From the NCBI GenBank assembly GCA_020445565.1, contig JAGRGI010000045.1, positions 30,997 to 70,407 on the forward strand: a DNA stretch of 39,411 bases. Direction: 5' to 3'. The notes below the pieces were generated by a model that was given only the letters and a program-made list of their open reading frames with translations, was not told the DNA's origin and made no database searches. The first letter of the stretch is position 1; the number at the start of each line of letters is the position of its first letter. The position numbers were made by a program, and so were the translations under genes. The stretch comes from Chromatiales bacterium (lineage in GTDB: Bacteria > Pseudomonadota > Gammaproteobacteria > JAGRCI01). Shown in pieces: positions 17,845 to 27,009 of this stretch.

Positions 17845-20800
17845 GCACCCGCTCCGAAAGGATTCTCTATCAGCGTCAGACCGCGATACTCCTGCCGATA
17901 GCCGCATTCCAGCAGCAAGGGATACAGTGCCGAATCGGCGGCCGGATGGCCGTCGATCTTTTCGATGACGGGCAAGCGGCGCCCATGTCTGGGAAGGTTT
18001 GTCAGGGCGCGAACGGCGGCATGGTAGGGACGCCGATGCAGGTCGTTGCGCGCAAAGCGGATCAATTGGCGACCGTCTGAGCCGGCGTAGAGTACCGGGG
18101 TGCCGGCCAGCAGCAGCACCCAGGCCCCGCTGACCCGCCGTGGCCTTGGGCCCGGTGTTTCCGGCCAGGGCAGCAATGTCCCGAACGGATTGGCCGGGTC
18201 CATGGCGGCAAGGATTTGCACATCCCCGGACCGGTGGACGGTCGCATCCTCCGGGTCGGCGGCCAGACTCCGCAAACGGTCCACATTGCCGGGGCGGGCG
18301 AACTGTGCACCTGACAGCCCCTCCACATACCAGCCTCGCCGCACCCGGCCGCTGTCTTCCATTGCCCTCAGTACCCGGTAAATCGGACCGAAACCGCCTG
18401 GCAGTCCTTCGGCCGTGGCACTTTCGCGGCTAACGATGCCATAACGCTCCAATAGCATCTCCGCCCGTGCCAGACTGCGTTCGGTGTCGCTGTTGTTTGG
18501 GTCAACGAGATCGGCCACCAGGGACCAGCGCCCGCCGGCCAGACGGGAAGTGCGTGATCCGCGCCGCAGCGGTGTGCTCAAGGAGCGTAGCGGCGCGAAG
18601 GTATCGTTGGTTACGATGCCGGCCCAGACCAGATCCCACAGGGCCTGATGCACCTCGGTGGTATTGCCTTGCGGATGGTCGCGCAAGGCGGCCTGCTCCA
18701 ATTCCATCAGGAAACAGGCGCCGCGTTGTTGCAATGCCCCCAGCAGACTGGCGTGCAAGGGGCTGGGCGGCTCGTTTTCGGGGGGCGGAGCAAGCAGCCG
18801 TGCTGCGTTTGCGCGCCGGTAGATCGCTACCTTGCCGTCTCTGGCTCCCAGCGCACCTTGGCCGACCCAGACCACGATGCCGCTGGCGCAGAGCATGTCC
18901 AGATACTCAGCGCTGGCCTGCCGGCTGCGGGCCGGTAACAGGTGAGTGGACAGCAACGACCAGGGCAGGGCCATACCTTCCAGACGGGTGATAGCCTGTT
19001 CGACGTCCAGGGTTTGTTGGCTTGCCGGTGCGAGGCCGTGCCAAGCGGGCAGGAAGCGTCCCAGGGCTGCGGCGTCCACCGCTGCCGCCTGGTTGCGCAG
19101 CCGTGCCAGGGTGCGGCGTTTGAGTAGCGCCAGCACTTCCCGGCCACACCACTCGGGCTGCTTGCCGGCGGGTCGCAACTCACCACGGACCAACTCGCCG
19201 GCAGCCGCGAGCAGGCGCAGGGCGGGCTCCAGTTGTGGGCCGCGCAAGTCCCAGCGGTCGGCTGGGTCGGTGGTGATAAACGGGCCATGGCAGCGGGCGT
19301 AGCGGCGCAGCAATTGTTCCAGGGCGTCGCCCACCCCACCCAGAAAGGCGTCCGGCAAACCGCCGGGGAGCACGCAGCCCAGCGCGTCCCGGTACAGGCC
19401 GGCGTCCTCGGCGGCAATCCAACGCCGCTCGCCCTGGATGCGAACTTCTGCAATACGCCGCTGGGCCTGAAGTTCGTTCAGCCAGGGCCGGAATGGTTCG
19501 TGGCAACGCTCGGCCAACTCGGCCTCGTTCAAATCACCCAGGCGTCGCAGCAGGTCGTGCAGTTGATCCGCATTGCGGGCCCTGCGCTCGGCGCTCAGAT
19601 AGGCCAGATCCGCCTCCAACTCGGCCAATACTTGCGCGTCGATCAGTTCGCGCAGTTCCGCCTGACCCAGCAATTCCGCCAGCAGACCGCGGTCCAGGGT
19701 CAACGCCTGGGCCTTGCGCTCGGCGATGGGGGCGTCCTGTTCGTACAAAAAGGCCGCCACATAGGCGTACACCAGGGAACGGGCGAAGGGGGAGGGGTGG
19801 CGGGTCTCTACCTCGTGGATACGAAGCTCGCGGCTCTCGATGCGTGCCAGCAATGCCTTCAGTGCGGGCAGGTCGAACAGCTCGGCGATGGCCTGGCGGT
19901 AGGTTTCCAATACCAGGGGAAATCCTGGATAACGCTTTACCGCCGCCAAAAGCTGCTCGGCCTTGCGCCGTTGTGCCCAGAGCGGATTGCGCAGGCCAGC
20001 CCGCTGGCGGGGCAACAGCAGGGAGCGGGCGGCGTTCTCCCGGAACAACACGGCGAACAGGGCACTGTCGGCGAGTTGCTCGGTAACCAGTTCATCGATG
20101 TCTTCGGCTGCCGGCAACAGCCAGTCGGTGCGGGGCGGCTCATCGCTGTCCGCCAGGCGCAGCACGATGCCGTCGTCGGTGTACATGAGCTGGAATTCGA
20201 AACCGCTCTCGGCGGACAGGCGGCGTTGGATGGCCAGTGCCCAAGGGGCATGCAGGCGCGCACCGAAGGGGCTGAGAATGCACACCCGCCAGTCGCCCAG
20301 CTCATCGCGAAAGCGTTCGATGGTCAGGGATTGGCCGCTGGGAAGGGTGCCGGTGGCCTCGCGCTGTTCGTTCAGATACGCGGCCAGATTGCCGGCGGCG
20401 TAGGCGTCCAGGGGTGCCTGTTTGGCCAGCCAGGTGGCCAATGTATCGGTGTTGCCCTTGGGGATCCGGGCCAGGAAATCGCCCATCGCACGCCCGACCT
20501 CCAGTGGGCGCCCCGGCCGATCGCCGCGCCAGAAGGGCAGCCGTCCGGGTTCGCCGGGCGCGGCCGAGACAAAGACGCGGTCGCGGGTAATTTCCTCCAC
20601 GCGCCAGCTGGAAGCCCCCAGGAGTATGGTGTCGCCGGGGCGGGTTTCGAAGACCATTTCCTCGTCCAACTCGCCGACCCGGGGACCGTCGGGGGCGATG
20701 TGCACCGTGTAGTTGCCCCGGTCGGGTATGGTGCCGGCATTGCTGCGGGTGACCAGGGTGGCGCCACGGCGGGCGCTGAGCAGGTCCTTCGCCCGATCCC

Positions 20801-22268
20801 AGTTCAGCAGTGGGCGAAGATCGGCGAAATCCGTGGAGGGGTAGTGGCCACTGAGCATGTCCAGCACGCCCTGCAAGAGTTGGTCGCCGAGCGTCCGGTA
20901 GGGTTGCGCGCGTCTTACGATGCTGGCCAGTTCCGCCGGAGTTTTCGGCGAGTCGACGCAGATCGCGACCAATTGCTGGGCCAGCACGTCGAGGGGATTG
21001 TTCAGGGTGCGCAGGGACTCAATTTCGCCGGCCAGCATGGCGCGAGTGACCACTGCCGCCTCCAGCAGATCGCCCCGATACTTTGGATAGAGCCGGCCGA
21101 CGCTGAGACTGCCCACCTGGTGGCCGGCGCGACCGACACGTTGCAAGCCGCGCGATACCGATCCAGGGGATTCCACCAGTATCACGCGATCCACCGCCCC
21201 CATGTCGATGCCCAGCTCCAGCGAGCTGGTGGCAACGATGCCTTTGACGCGGCCGGACTTCAGGGCCTCCTCGATCTCCGTTCGTTTCTGGTGGGAAAGG
21301 CTGCCGTGATGGGCACGAACCAGCTCGCTGCCGGCTAGCTCATTGAGCCGTTGCGTCAGCCGTTCGCACAGGCCGCGGCTATTGACGAATATCACGGTGG
21401 CGCGTTGTTGTTCTATCTGCGTCAGGAGTTGTGGATAGATCGAGGGCCACAGACCTTTTTCGGTGACCGATTGGCCGATCTGCTGATGCGCCAGTTCCGC
21501 CAGCAGGGAGCCGCCGCCTTCTCTGATGGGTACCGGCGGCGGGTTTTCCATATCGGGTACCGGTACCGTAACGGTAATCTGGATGTGCGGCGGCTCGGAG
21601 GCATCCACGATTTCCACTTCACGTGTGCCTCCCAAAAACTCAGCCACGGGTTCGGCGGGCCGAACCGTGGCTGACAGGCCGATGCGTTGGGGGTCTCGCT
21701 CACAGATTTCGCAGAGGCGTTCCAGGGACAGTGCCAGATGAGCGCCTCGTTTGCTGCCGGCCAGGGCGTGGATCTCGTCGACAATGACGGTCTCGACCGT
21801 TCGCAGGTTGTCGCGAGCCTGGGAACCGAGCAACAGGTAGAGAGACTCGGGCGTGGTCACCAGAATGTCGCCGGGATGGCGCGCCTGGCGGCGGCGTTCC
21901 TGGGGCGGGGTGTCGCCAGTGCGCACATCGATGCCGATCGTGTGCCAGCCAGGTTCGGTGTTTTGTGCCAGGCGTGCCACGCCGGCCAGCGGCGCTCGCA
22001 GATTGCGTTCGATGTCGTAGACCAGAGCCTTCAGCGGTGACAGATACAGTAGGCGGTATCCGCTGGCAGCATCCGATGCCAGCCGGCTTAAGCGGTCGAT
22101 GCCCCAAAGGAAGGCCGCCAGGGTCTTGCCGCTGCCTGTCGGTGCGATGAGCAGGCTGTGTTTGCCTTCGCCAATGTGGGTCCAGCCCTGGGATTGGACC
22201 CGCGTCGGGGTATCGAAATTGGCCCGGAACCAATCACGGGTGGCAGAGGAAAAACGATTCAGATCCAC
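17835..22268 (-). CDS. lhr: Lhr-type ATP-dependent DNA helicase
   Basis: A 1477-residue superfamily 2 helicase, the usual size for full-length bacterial Lhr. Walker A APTGSGKT is at about 42-49, the DEIH box at about 164-167, then GLSATVRP (motif III) and helicase domain 2 motifs (IFVNSRGLCERLT, LVESPGSVSRGLQRVGRAGH). The Lhr core winged-helix region and a long C-terminal half follow. Lhr is a 3'-5' translocase linked to DNA repair. The frame is open to 22457, but the GTG at 22268 gives the family N-terminus (MDLNRFSSATRDWF) and overlaps the nucleotidyltransferase stop by 10 bp. It is the last gene of the B2/kinase/nucleotidyltransferase operon. Confidence 0.92.
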   Translation of the reverse strand: MDLNRFSSATRDWFRANFDTPTRVQSQGWTHIGEGKHSLLIAPTGSGKTLAAFLWGIDRLSRLASDAASGYRLLYLSPLKALVYDIERNLRAPLAGVARLAQNTEPGWHTIGIDVRTGDTPPQERRRQARHPGDILVTTPESLYLLLGSQARDNLRTVETVIVDEIHALAGSKRGAHLALSLERLCEICERDPQRIGLSATVRPAEPVAEFLGGTREVEIVDASEPPHIQITVTVPVPDMENPPPVPIREGGGSLLAELAHQQIGQSVTEKGLWPSIYPQLLTQIEQQRATVIFVNSRGLCERLTQRLNELAGSELVRAHHGSLSHQKRTEIEEALKSGRVKGIVATSSLELGIDMGAVDRVILVESPGSVSRGLQRVGRAGHQVGSLSVGRLYPKYRGDLLEAAVVTRAMLAGEIESLRTLNNPLDVLAQQLVAICVDSPKTPAELASIVRRAQPYRTLGDQLLQGVLDMLSGHYPSTDFADLRPLLNWDRAKDLLSARRGATLVTRSNAGTIPDRGNYTVHIAPDGPRVGELDEEMVFETRPGDTILLGASSWRVEEITRDRVFVSAAPGEPGRLPFWRGDRPGRPLEVGRAMGDFLARIPKGNTDTLATWLAKQAPLDAYAAGNLAAYLNEQREATGTLPSGQSLTIERFRDELGDWRVCILSPFGARLHAPWALAIQRRLSAESGFEFQLMYTDDGIVLRLADSDEPPRTDWLLPAAEDIDELVTEQLADSALFAVLFRENAARSLLLPRQRAGLRNPLWAQRRKAEQLLAAVKRYPGFPLVLETYRQAIAELFDLPALKALLARIESRELRIHEVETRHPSPFARSLVYAYVAAFLYEQDAPIAERKAQALTLDRGLLAELLGQAELRELIDAQVLAELEADLAYLSAERRARNADQLHDLLRRLGDLNEAELAERCHEPFRPWLNELQAQRRIAEVRIQGERRWIAAEDAGLYRDALGCVLPGGLPDAFLGGVGDALEQLLRRYARCHGPFITTDPADRWDLRGPQLEPALRLLAAAGELVRGELRPAGKQPEWCGREVLALLKRRTLARLRNQAAAVDAAALGRFLPAWHGLAPASQQTLDVEQAITRLEGMALPWSLLSTHLLPARSRQASAEYLDMLCASGIVVWVGQGALGARDGKVAIYRRANAARLLAPPPENEPPSPLHASLLGALQQRGACFLMELEQAALRDHPQGNTTEVHQALWDLVWAGIVTNDTFAPLRSLSTPLRRGSRTSRLAGGRWSLVADLVDPNNSDTERSLARAEMLLERYGIVSRESATAEGLPGGFGPIYRVLRAMEDSGRVRRGWYVEGLSGAQFARPGNVDRLRSLAADPEDATVHRSGDVQILAAMDPANPFGTLLPWPETPGPRPRRVSGAWVLLLAGTPVLYAGSDGRQLIRFARNDLHRRPYHAAVRALTNLPRHGRRLPVIEKIDGHPAADSALYPLLLECGYRQEYRGLTLIENPFGAGAQE

Positions 22269-23320
22269 GGGGCCCGACGCTGTGGGCGGAGTCGCTTGCG
22301 GCCGCCGTCGAGCAGCCGGCCGACGCTGTGCAGAGCGAGCCGCCAGCGTGAGCGCGTGTGAAAACGGGCGGCCAGATAGTCGGTCGGAGGGAACAGGTGC
22401 TCTCTGAGGAAGGCGAGGCGGGCGCTCCTGTCCGGGCGGTAGCGGAGCTCTGCCCAAAGGCGTAGCCAGGGGTTGTCCGATAGCCAGGCCCGTGCGGGTT
22501 CCTGAAAATCCTCCGGCAGGGCCTGTAAGAGGGGAGGTATCGGACCGGGAAACAGCTCGCGGGTGACGGCAACGGCGTTGTTAACCAGGCAGAACAGGCG
22601 GGTCTGACGGCAGAAGTCGACAATGTGGCGGCAATCGGCATCGTCCAGGGTACGAAGGAGCCGGTCCAGGTCGTAGAAAGTGGTCAGCCTGGGGGAATCG
22701 GATCGGCTGTCCAGCAGTGCCATGCAGGCCAAAAGAAACTGATGGTGGCGGCAGGGCAGGCCAAGCCGGGCAGATTGTGCCAGGGAGTCGAAATCCAGTG
22801 TCTCGCGCAATACCGGGTTGCTGCTGATGCGCCAGTGCAGGTCCAGGTGATGGATATAGCCGGCCGGGTCGGTATGAACCAGATCCACTGCGTGCCCAAG
22901 TTCCTTGCCTTGGCTGGCCGGAAGTTGCCGATAGCCCAGTTGTCCCAATTTGATCAGAGCCGCCTCAAAGGCTGACGGTGCTACCAGCAGGTCGGTGTCG
23001 CGGCACTCACGCAGATGCGGTTGCGAGTAGAGGATCTGGCCGGTGGCGGCTCCTTTGATTGGCAGGCAGGGAATGGTGTCCTGCGCTAAAGCGGCCACGA
23101 CCCGTGCCAGCTCCCGTGTGCGCAAAAGCGTTATCGCGCGTAGTTCCCGGTCGCGTTCCAACAGGCGTCGGCACAGCGGTTCGCGGGAGTCAGGCATGCA
23201 TTGGCGTTGAAATACCAATGCGCTCACCCCCAGGGAGTCTGCCGCCGCAGGGAGCCAATCCGGCAGCACGGGTTTCGGGCGGCCAAGAAAGACTGCCGTC
23301 TGAGCCAGGGTGCTGTTCAT
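22259..23320 (-). CDS. Nucleotidyltransferase family protein (NTP_transf_5 type)
   Basis: A 353-residue protein of the nucleotidyltransferase fold found in lasso-peptide-like and HprK-related gene clusters. The core reads LPIKGAATGQILYSQ (about 87-101), then RECRDTDLLV with the metal-binding pair D108 and D110, and DLHWRISSNP (about 160-169), the third conserved block. The C-terminal half is helical and basic at the end. The ATG at 23320 overlaps the kinase stop as ATGA. Relatives occur in paeninodin-type lasso clusters next to a kinase and B2 protein. The substrate here is unknown. Confidence 0.82.
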   Translation of the reverse strand: MNSTLAQTAVFLGRPKPVLPDWLPAAADSLGVSALVFQRQCMPDSREPLCRRLLERDRELRAITLLRTRELARVVAALAQDTIPCLPIKGAATGQILYSQPHLRECRDTDLLVAPSAFEAALIKLGQLGYRQLPASQGKELGHAVDLVHTDPAGYIHHLDLHWRISSNPVLRETLDFDSLAQSARLGLPCRHHQFLLACMALLDSRSDSPRLTTFYDLDRLLRTLDDADCRHIVDFCRQTRLFCLVNNAVAVTRELFPGPIPPLLQALPEDFQEPARAWLSDNPWLRLWAELRYRPDRSARLAFLREHLFPPTDYLAARFHTRSRWRLALHSVGRLLDGGRKRLRPQRRAPWI

Positions 23321-24177
23321 CGTATGAGTTGCTCGAGTGGCCTGAGAACCTCGTCCAGTCTCTGCAAATCCTGTGGATATTCCAGACGATAGACGGGTAG
23401 GGTGGAGACCGCTGTGGCCAGGATCCGCAAACGATGGGCTTCTTTGCTCAGGATGCGTGGGGCGTCCGCCAGCATGCCATGGATCAGCAGCGTCGCAAGG
23501 GAGGTGGCCGGGCCCAGGTGGGTGAGGGTGACCGATCCGGAACCACGAACGAGTTCAATGAAGCCGGCCAAGGGAGCAGCGCGGGCAATTTTGGCGGGGA
23601 CGTCGATCTTCGATTCGCCTGAAGGACGGCAATCCGCTGGATAGCCGAGGCGTTGCACCGTATCGCAGGCGAGCCGGATCCGGTCTCGGCCGGGATGGGC
23701 GAAATACTGTCCGCCATGTTCGTGTAACGCCAGCATATCGTCACTGAGCAGCCGCCAGCCAGAACGGCAGGCGGCTGCGCTGAGCGTACTTTTTCCGGCT
23801 CCCGACGCCCCCAGCAGGGCAAGGGCACGGCCGTTTTTGGCCAAGGCGTTGGCGTGCAGGCAGGGTGTGCCGCACAGCTCCAACCAAAACGCTAGACCCA
23901 GTCCCGTGCAGAAACGTTCCCGGTCGTCGCCAGGCCAGCTCGTGTCGAAATCCAGTCCGGTGCAGCTGGCCCGCAATCCATGCCGGCCGTTGACTTGCAG
24001 CCACCAATCCGCAGCGTCCCTGTAAAGGCTGAAGCGGGTGGCATGCGTTGTCGCGATCTGCCAAGCCGGCAACAGGTCGGGCATGGCAGACCGCACGTCG
24101 ATACGGCAAACGGGCTGATCGGGTTGGCCCACGTCTTCATGCCGATTTGCCAGGTGTACGCCGTGAACCGTTCTCAT
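23317..24177 (-). CDS. HprK-related serine kinase
   Basis: A 286-residue protein with the HPr kinase P-loop fold: LHANALAKNGRALALL, Walker A GASGAGKST (123-131) and LLSDD (about 143-147), then HPGRDRIRL. It lacks the N-terminal domain of true HPr kinases and no HPr gene is near. Related stand-alone kinases belong to 'HPr-rel-A' clusters or, in paeninodin-type clusters, phosphorylate the last serine of a lasso precursor. Start ATG at 24177 and stop at 23317 both form ATGA overlaps with the flanking genes, so the three proteins are made together. The true substrate is unknown. Confidence 0.8.
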   Translation of the reverse strand: MRTVHGVHLANRHEDVGQPDQPVCRIDVRSAMPDLLPAWQIATTHATRFSLYRDAADWWLQVNGRHGLRASCTGLDFDTSWPGDDRERFCTGLGLAFWLELCGTPCLHANALAKNGRALALLGASGAGKSTLSAAACRSGWRLLSDDMLALHEHGGQYFAHPGRDRIRLACDTVQRLGYPADCRPSGESKIDVPAKIARAAPLAGFIELVRGSGSVTLTHLGPATSLATLLIHGMLADAPRILSKEAHRLRILATAVSTLPVYRLEYPQDLQRLDEVLRPLEQLIR

Positions 24178-24551
24178 GATGTCAGCGGGTGCCGATGAAA
24201 TTCCGCCGAATGATCAGAGTCAAACAAAACGTGCTCGCACTGCACCCAGGCGTGGAACTGCCAGCCATCGCCATCGTGTCGGGTTCCCAGGCAGAGTTGT
24301 GCCGGCTGGCCGTGGCATCGAAGGAAATCCCGCAAAGCCAGCGATCGGATCAGACAGTTGTCCGACCAGGGGATGTGGCGGGCTGCGCGATGAAAGGTTG
24401 GCAACAAGTGCGTGGCGGCAGGTGATACCGAGGCGGTTCGTGGTTGCTGGCGCAGCCGATGGCGCCACCAGCGGTATGGGAGCAGACGTACTTGGACGGC
24501 GGCCAGGGATAGTCGCCAAAAACATTCGAGCAGCAGCAAACGGGAGCACAT
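24174..24551 (-). CDS. Lasso-peptide B2-like transglutaminase-fold protein
   Basis: A 125-residue protein of the 'lasso peptide biosynthesis B2' family (Transglut_core3), whose characterised members are leader peptidases. The catalytic set is visible: C66 in DNCLIRSLALRDFL, H100 in FHAWVQ and D111 in VLFDSD. The N-terminal ~45 residues are basic and hydrophobic. It is first in a four-gene overlapping operon (kinase, nucleotidyltransferase, lhr). No clear Shine-Dalgarno sequence precedes the ATG at 24551. B2 proteins normally need a PqqD-like B1 partner to bind the leader peptide. None is encoded in the window, so the protein may act on something else or with a distant partner. Confidence 0.8.
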   Translation of the reverse strand: MCSRLLLLECFWRLSLAAVQVRLLPYRWWRHRLRQQPRTASVSPAATHLLPTFHRAARHIPWSDNCLIRSLALRDFLRCHGQPAQLCLGTRHDGDGWQFHAWVQCEHVLFDSDHSAEFHRHPLTS

Positions 24552-24615
24552 GGGTTTAAAAGTTTACAATAGTACCCAACCTTTTGAGATATGACCTACA
24601 GACCGGACTTGCCTG

Positions 24616-24900
24616 ATGACCATTGATTTCAGACTTCGAGACAAGCTGTTGCGCGGCGAGCAGCTCAATTGGATGGAGGCGGTGGTGGCGATCCTCATCG
24701 TTGCCGTCGCCCTGGTCGTGGGTCTGACCTTCGGCCTGGTCATCCTGGGACTGGCGGTGGTGCTTATGCTGGGCTTTGGCGCGCGTCTGTGGTGGCTGAA
24801 ACGGAAATGGCGCAAAGAGATGGCAAGCGATGATTTGCAGGGCGAATACCACGTGGTGGAACGGCACATCGAATACCGGTCCGGCCGGGACGAGCATTAA
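24616..24900 (+). CDS. Small membrane protein of unknown function
   Basis: A 94-residue protein with a hydrophobic stretch at about 20-57, long enough for two short helices, followed by a basic segment (WWLKRKWRKEM) and a hydrophilic tail (DDLQGEYHVVERHIEYR). It begins 64 bp from the divergent B2 gene and ends 14 bp from the convergent hydrolase gene. The regular hydrophobic/basic layout and lack of room for another gene support it as real. I do not recognise a named family. Confidence 0.65.
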   Translation: MTIDFRLRDKLLRGEQLNWMEAVVAILIVAVALVVGLTFGLVILGLAVVLMLGFGARLWWLKRKWRKEMASDDLQGEYHVVERHIEYRSGRDEH

Positions 24901-24914
24901 TCCCCCGCGACGGT

Positions 24915-25970
24915 CTACTCGTCGTCATAGAGTTCGGCTTCGAGGCCAGGGAAGTCGGTTTCCAGCTCGTCTTGTTGAAATGCCTCCACCTGTTGGGCAA
25001 CCTCGCCCAGATCTTCAAACCGGGCAATGTGGAACAGCGCCTCGCCTTCGTGAACCAGGGGTATGGTGATGCGCCCGATAATGATACCGCTGGTCGGCGC
25101 CCGCACCTCGCATTCCCTCTCTGCCACGGGGTCGGCAATCAGCGCCAGGCGGTCGTTCTTGCGCACCTTGGCCCCCAGGGAGGCGCAGGCACGTAAAATA
25201 CCGCTCTGCGGGGCACGCACCCAACTGCTGGCCCTGGCGACGATGGGCTCGGGTGGCGGTTTGCGCCGCCGGGAGCCTTTCGGCAGCATGCCCAACTCAC
25301 GCATCACACCGATGATGCCTTTGACCCCGGCACGGATGGACAGTTCGTCGAACCGCAGGCCCTCTCCGGCTTCATAAAGCAGCATGGGGACGCCGCGTTC
25401 CGCGGCAGCTTCCCGCAGGGAGCCGTCGCGCAGATTGGCATTGAGCAGCACCGGCACGCCGAAGGCGCGAGCCAGATCGGCGGTGACCGTGTCGTCCAGG
25501 TCGGCGCGAATCTGAGGTAGATTGGTGCGGTGCAGGGCGCCGGTGTGCAGGTCGATGCCGTGGCTGGATCTGGCGACGATCTCCGTCATGAACAGATCGG
25601 CCACTCGCGAGGCCATGGAACCGTGATCGCTGCCGGGAAATGAACGATTCAAATCGCGTCGATCCGGCAGGTAACGAGAGTGGTGGATCAGGCCGTAGAC
25701 ATTGACGACCGGAATCGCCATGAGTGTGCCTCGCAGGCGTTTGAGTACCGGCTGGGTCAGCAGGCGGCGAACGATTTCGACGCCATTGAGTTCATCGCCA
25801 TGGATCGCGGCAGAGACAAACAGCCGGGGGCCGTCGCGTTTGCCGCGCAGGACGTGCACCGGCATGGTCATGGCAGTGTGGGTATACAGGGGAGGAAGGG
25901 GAAGATCTACCGTGATTCTGCCTCCCCGTGGGATGGGGGTGTCGGCGATCCGAAACTCGGCTGCCGGCAC
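24915..25970 (-). CDS. AstE/AspA-family zinc hydrolase (succinylglutamate desuccinylase/aspartoacylase-like)
   Basis: A 351-residue M14-like metal hydrolase. Zinc ligands are H57 and E60 in AAIHGDELNGVE and H142 in GIDLHTGALH. RDLNRSFPG (105-113) is the substrate-binding block of the family. The C-terminal ~100 residues form a biotinyl/lipoyl-like beta domain (VRAPQSGILRACASLG, VRAPTSGIIIGRI). The start is GTG at 25970, two bases after the rimK stop, with AAGGG upstream. Being co-transcribed with rimK suggests it cleaves or trims an amide made by RimK, or supplies its substrate. That is inference from context. Confidence 0.85.
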   Translation of the reverse strand: MPAAEFRIADTPIPRGGRITVDLPLPPLYTHTAMTMPVHVLRGKRDGPRLFVSAAIHGDELNGVEIVRRLLTQPVLKRLRGTLMAIPVVNVYGLIHHSRYLPDRRDLNRSFPGSDHGSMASRVADLFMTEIVARSSHGIDLHTGALHRTNLPQIRADLDDTVTADLARAFGVPVLLNANLRDGSLREAAAERGVPMLLYEAGEGLRFDELSIRAGVKGIIGVMRELGMLPKGSRRRKPPPEPIVARASSWVRAPQSGILRACASLGAKVRKNDRLALIADPVAERECEVRAPTSGIIIGRITIPLVHEGEALFHIARFEDLGEVAQQVEAFQQDELETDFPGLEAELYDDE

Positions 25971-25972
25971 GA

Positions 25973-26878
25973 TCAGCCCTTGCCTCTGGTACGCGTCTTG
26001 TTCGGTTCCGAGTTCTTTTCAATGAAGGTGATGATTTCACCGGCGACATTTTTGTTGGAGGCGTTTTCAATACCTTCCAGGCCCGGTGAGGAGTTGACCT
26101 CCATGACCACCGGACCGTGATTGGAACGCAGGATGTCCACGCCGCAAACGTTCAAGCCCATGGCGCGCGCGGCGCGCACGGCGGTGGAGCGCTCTTCCGG
26201 GGTAATGCGCACCAGACTCGCCGTGCCGCCCCGATGCAGGTTGGAACGGAATTCCCCTTCCGCCCCCTGGCGCTTCATGGCCGCTACAACCTTTTCGCCT
26301 ATGACGAAACAGCGGATATCCGAACCGCCCGCCTCTTTGATAAATTCCTGGACCATGATTTCCGCATTCAGGCCCATGAACGCCTGAATGACGCTCTCGG
26401 CGGCTTTGTGGGTCTCTGCGAGCACGACGCCGATTCCCTGGGTCCCTTCCAGCAGTTTGATGACCAGCGGGGCGCCGCCCACCTGGGCGATAAGGTCCTC
26501 GATGTCGTCGGGACTGTTGGCGAAGCCGGTGACGGGCAGGCCGATTCCCTTGCGGGCCAGCAATTGCAGGGAGCGGAGCTTATCGCGTGAACGGGTGATG
26601 GCGACGGATTCGTTCAGGGGATAAGTGCCCATCATCTCGAACTGACGCAATACGGCTGTGCCGTAGAAAGTGACCGAGGCGCCGATGCGGGGGATGACGG
26701 CATCGAAATGCTCCAGGGTCTCCCCCCGGTAGTGGATGCTGGGGCGCATGGAGGTGATGTTCATGTAGCAACGCAGCACGTCGATCACGGTGACCTCGTG
26801 GCCTCGCTCCTTGGCTTCCTCCACCAAGCGTCGGGTGGAATAGAGCTTTTTGTTCCTCGACAGAATGGCGATTTTCAT
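25973..26878 (-). CDS. rimK: RimK-type ATP-grasp glutamate ligase
   Basis: A 301-residue ATP-grasp ligase close to E. coli RimK in length and sequence. RimK adds glutamate residues to the C-terminus of ribosomal protein S6 and can make poly-glutamate. Visible blocks are the N-terminal KIAILSRN, the ATP-grasp lysine and loop ([19 protein letters not shown]), [18 protein letters not shown] and the Mg-binding end [15 protein letters not shown]. The ATG at 26878 starts the family N-terminus [15 protein letters not shown]. It is followed two bases on by the AstE/AspA-like gene. The zinc protease RimB, often nearby, is not in the window. Confidence 0.93.
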   Translation of the reverse strand: MKIAILSRNKKLYSTRRLVEEAKERGHEVTVIDVLRCYMNITSMRPSIHYRGETLEHFDAVIPRIGASVTFYGTAVLRQFEMMGTYPLNESVAITRSRDKLRSLQLLARKGIGLPVTGFANSPDDIEDLIAQVGGAPLVIKLLEGTQGIGVVLAETHKAAESVIQAFMGLNAEIMVQEFIKEAGGSDIRCFVIGEKVVAAMKRQGAEGEFRSNLHRGGTASLVRITPEERSTAVRAARAMGLNVCGVDILRSNHGPVVMEVNSSPGLEGIENASNKNVAGEIITFIEKNSEPNKTRTRGKG

Positions 26879-27009
26879 TCAGGATCCTCAGGTCGCTCGG
26901 CGTCCACACGGGAATGCAAAAACCAATTTCCCGGGGTCTAATCGCCACCATTATGGCCGCTATGGCAAACCGTGCCAAATCCACGTACGGGTCGGGAGTG
27001 ATCTAAAAG

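Noticed and set aside
19233..21338. 701-codon open frame on the plus strand
   Set aside because: It lies wholly antisense to the lhr coding region, whose helicase motifs are clear. Its translation is low-complexity Gly/Gln/Ala-rich without domains. Such shadows are expected in GC-rich DNA.
22269..22457. Longer N-terminus for Lhr
   Set aside because: The extra 63 codons are Arg/Pro-rich, overlap the nucleotidyltransferase gene and precede the normal family start.
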